Shown one piece after another: positions 61,556 to 64,000 of a DNA stretch of 64,000 nt; position 1 is the first letter of the stretch, and each line of letters begins with the position of its first letter. The notes beneath the pieces are model-generated. The model had not been told where the DNA came from. It did not search any database and saw only the letters and a program-made list of their open reading frames with translations. The stretch spans positions 44,626,501 to 44,690,500 of the forward strand of contig CM032117.1 of the NCBI GenBank assembly GCA_018894105.1, written 5' to 3'. This DNA is from Jacaranda mimosifolia (lineage: Eukaryota; Streptophyta; Magnoliopsida; Lamiales; Bignoniaceae). A program made the translations under genes and the position numbers.

Positions 61556-62486
61556 TAAAAAAAAATGTATACGTTTATTTGTGTGATTAACGTTCAATTA
61601 GACCGTTGGCATCTGACTCAAGCTTATTGGTTCTAGATTGGGTTGATTTTCTCTCTTTTTTTCTTATTCTTTTTTAGCCTTTTGATCGTGCCAAACAAAA
61701 CTTTAGGTCATTTTAGCATCTATTATTTGTTACATGCCCTTAGAAAAATGGAAATTCATTCACTTGGTGATATGAATGTGTATCTCTAGTGAAGAAGTTA
61801 CTATGTGCTGTAAAAATGCTCTCATTTGTACTCTACATATTTTTTCACTTGGTTTTTGCATAAGTCAATTTGATTCAACATTACTTAAATAAAACAATGA
61901 CTGTGGAATTGTAGTCTGTAGACATGATTGTGGATTACAATCCTGGAGGACACTACACTCTTTTACAAGTTTATATGTACACAGGCTGGAGAACCAGCAG
62001 ACAAAAAAGATATCAAAAGCTGAAGAAGCCTGATGCAGATTTCTCTGTCGCCAATATAAACAATCTCGCGATGATCTTTTCCCACTTAACCTGCACAATA
62101 AGACATCATAACAATTCAATACTGCACTAACATATGACAATATTTAGATGACCTGAGCAATTGAGCCAACAGTATCTTGACTATGTGGCACAAGGAATAT
62201 ACACTAGATAAAATGAGAACTAGTTCCAATCATTTCCAAACTCTTGACATTTACATTTCATCTATCAGACTTTTATTATTATATATTCATATTAGGAGTT
62301 TGTTAATATTCGAATCATTGACTTCCACATTCCATGAGAGATTTATGCCACTAGGCTATAGGCCACTTTGCTACGTTTCATCTATCAGTTAAGTGGTTGA
62401 TTTGCTGCTACACTAACAAATCCCCCTTATCTTAAAACCACACAAGCAATAGACTGCATTACCAGTTTAACAAAGAACATAGACAC
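61556..62486. other. 3' untranslated regions of the convergent AG-peptide and SNF7 genes
   Basis: A plausible poly(A) signal for the AG-peptide gene is AATAAA at 61888-61893. The remainder is likely 3' untranslated or spacer sequence of SNF7 on the other strand. Short open frames here show no coding features. Confidence 0.55.
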
Positions 62487-63340
62487 TTAAAGTGCCATTT
62501 CTACTTGGAGAGCAGCAAGTTCATCTTCTTCCTGAGTCCGTTTCTGAGGAGCAGGGCGAGTAGGTACTCTGCCTGCAGGAACCTGCACTGAAGACGCAGG
62601 GGATGTGGTTGCAGGTTGGAGAAGCTGTTCCTCCAACTCTGCACCTTCCAATTCTTCAAGTTCAGCTTCCAATTCATCCTGCATTAGCCAGAAACATTCA
62701 GATGATCAATATATAAAATATTGTTGCAAATAAAATTTATACATATATAGAAAAATAAACACAAGGCCGAGAACCTCATCAAAGTCAGCTGCTGCACCAA
62801 TTGGTGTGGCCAGTGCTTCCTGTATCTGCTTCATATTCTCTGTTTGTTCATTTATCTCATCCATCGTCTTGTCTACATCATTGATATTTCTGTGCAGAAG
62901 AAGCCATTTGAAAGATATTTGGTCAGGGACATAAGTGAAAATTAAAAGGTTTAATATAAAACAATATAGGTGCATAAACCAATAGGGCAAGTGTCATAGA
63001 TATTTTTTAGACTGTAGATAGTATGCATAGTATAAGCCATCTACTCACGTGGCTTTGTGCATTGCTTTCATTGCAGCTGCTCCAGTTCTCAAGGCGTCCA
63101 CAGTTTCAGTAGTAGCTTTTGCACCTTCTAAAATTATCATCTACAACAACGGGCATTACACATGAGCAATCAAGCAGGAATAGATCAGAAAAAAATTGTA
63201 AGATAATAATAGACATTAATTCACAATATTCAAACATAAAAAGGTGAAGCAAACCTGATCATGGATGCGCAGTTGAAAATTGGCAAGCTGCCCAATCTGT
63301 TCCTCATAGAGTTTTTTCCTCTTCAAACACTGTATAGCCG
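62487..63340 (-). CDS. VPS32: ESCRT-III subunit SNF7/VPS32 (CHMP4), 3' exons
   Basis: Four minus-strand exons join in phase: 63340-63255 (AAIQCLKRKKLYEEQIGQLA, NFQLRIHDQ), 63140-63049 (MIILEGAKATTETVDALRTG, AAAMKAMHKAT), 62889-62775 (NINDVDKTMDEINEQTENMK, QIQEALATPIGAAADFDE) and 62678-62487 (DELEAELEELEGAELEEQLL, ending EEDELAALQVEMAL). All introns have GT-AG ends. SNF7 proteins polymerise on endosomal membranes to drive inward budding and scission in the multivesicular-body pathway. The acidic C-terminal part autoinhibits, and the last helix (LAALQVEMAL) is the Bro1/ALIX-binding site. The 5' exon(s) encoding the basic membrane-binding N-terminus lie beyond 64000 or are not visible. What is seen looks intact and functional. 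Confidence 0.95.
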
Positions 63341-63512
63341 CTGCATGGTTATGTTATTATAGCATAAGTCAGGCAACACTTCATATAGAATCTTACTAAG
63401 GTAACTCACCAAGGGAATACAAAAACTGAATAACAGTCTGTTTACTAAGAGTAGCTACATGAAAATAAGTTTTACCATGCGCTAAAACTAATTAAGTCTG
63501 AGCATTTTTCTC

Positions 63513-63547
<35 letters not shown>

Positions 63548-64000
63548 CAATATAGCATGATAAACATGGAGGCTATATCTCCAGAACCATATAAATAAAT
63601 TGGTATTTAATTTACAAGCTACTTGCTTTTGGCAAAATCAGTAGAGGAAGAAGGGGGAGCACAGACAAAGCTGACCCAACAGAGGTGCTGAACCTCGGAG
63701 TTATATATGCAAGGTCTATAATCTAGGAATTCAGCAAATTAGTAGAGAAATTCTTAACTAATGGCAAAGTTGTGTATGCTTGAATAGATATTGGAGCACT
63801 AATGTCAAAGCTGTATGCGTGAATAAATGTTGGAGCCGAAATCAATGAACAGATTCAAAGATGAAATAACGACGTCCGGTGTGTTCACCAGCAAGAGAAA
63901 ATCGTTAAAGCTAACCTTGTGGCAAAATGAGTTTTTACACTGTCACCACACATAAATGTCAAAAAAGTAGAATACCATCCAAAATCCTACAGCATAAACA
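63341..64000 (-). other. Intron of SNF7/VPS32
   Basis: The upstream exon is not in the window, so this is at least 660 bases of intron. It has no coding motif and includes the CT microsatellite at 63516-63543. Confidence 0.7.
63516..63543. repeat. CT microsatellite
   Basis: About 14 uninterrupted CT units within the SNF7 intron. Confidence 0.95.

Noticed and set aside
61924..62392. Open frames between the AG-peptide and SNF7 genes
   Set aside because: Short, motif-free and within the convergent 3' untranslated regions.

Overview
This is a stretch of AT-rich nuclear DNA from a flowering plant. The evidence is plant-type Ty3/gypsy and Ty1/copia retrotransposons, a plant Helitron, hAT-like and Mutator-like DNA elements, GT-AG introns, and two ordinary plant genes at the right end: an arabinogalactan peptide and an ESCRT-III SNF7/VPS32 subunit. 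There is no sign of bacterial, organellar or viral genome organisation. The species cannot be fixed from the sequence.

Layout. 1-4986: the 3' half of a decayed Ty3/gypsy chromovirus (RT, RNase H, integrase, chromodomain) and its long 3' LTR. 4998-8072: a decayed copia LTR split by a non-autonomous hAT-like element. 8073-13066: a 5'-truncated Helitron, with a possible second Helitron start at 13215. 14772-16755: LTR-like ends around a plant gene fragment. 16756-18500: AT-rich DNA with little to read. 18600-35640: a three-layer nest. A Tat-lineage gypsy element has its integrase cut first by a solo gypsy LTR (21976-24905) and then by a full-length copia element (25191-35520) whose 5-bp target duplication AAATG is perfect. 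35641-38738: unassigned remnants and two small inverted-repeat elements. 39481-42052: exon-like gene fragments, including a patellin GOLD-domain piece. 43559-45420: an intron-containing plant transposon-protein pseudogene. 46449-47404: a small two-exon GRF zinc-finger gene with a probable frameshift before a membrane tail. 48250-51533: hAT-like repeats. 51734-59700: a Ulp1-type SUMO-protease gene on the plus strand converging on a FAR1-type Mutator-like transposase on the minus strand, with minisatellites between them. 60848-63340+: the AG-peptide gene and the convergent 3' half of SNF7/VPS32.

Only the last two genes look intact and cellular. Almost everything else is mobile-element material, decayed mainly through C-to-T type changes that turn Gln, Arg and Trp codons into stops. 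I found no clearly new biological system. The items most worth checking are the convergent Ulp1/FAR1 pair with its preserved splice sites, the GRF-plus-membrane-tail gene, the captured gene fragments, and the internal triplication of a reverse-transcriptase segment.
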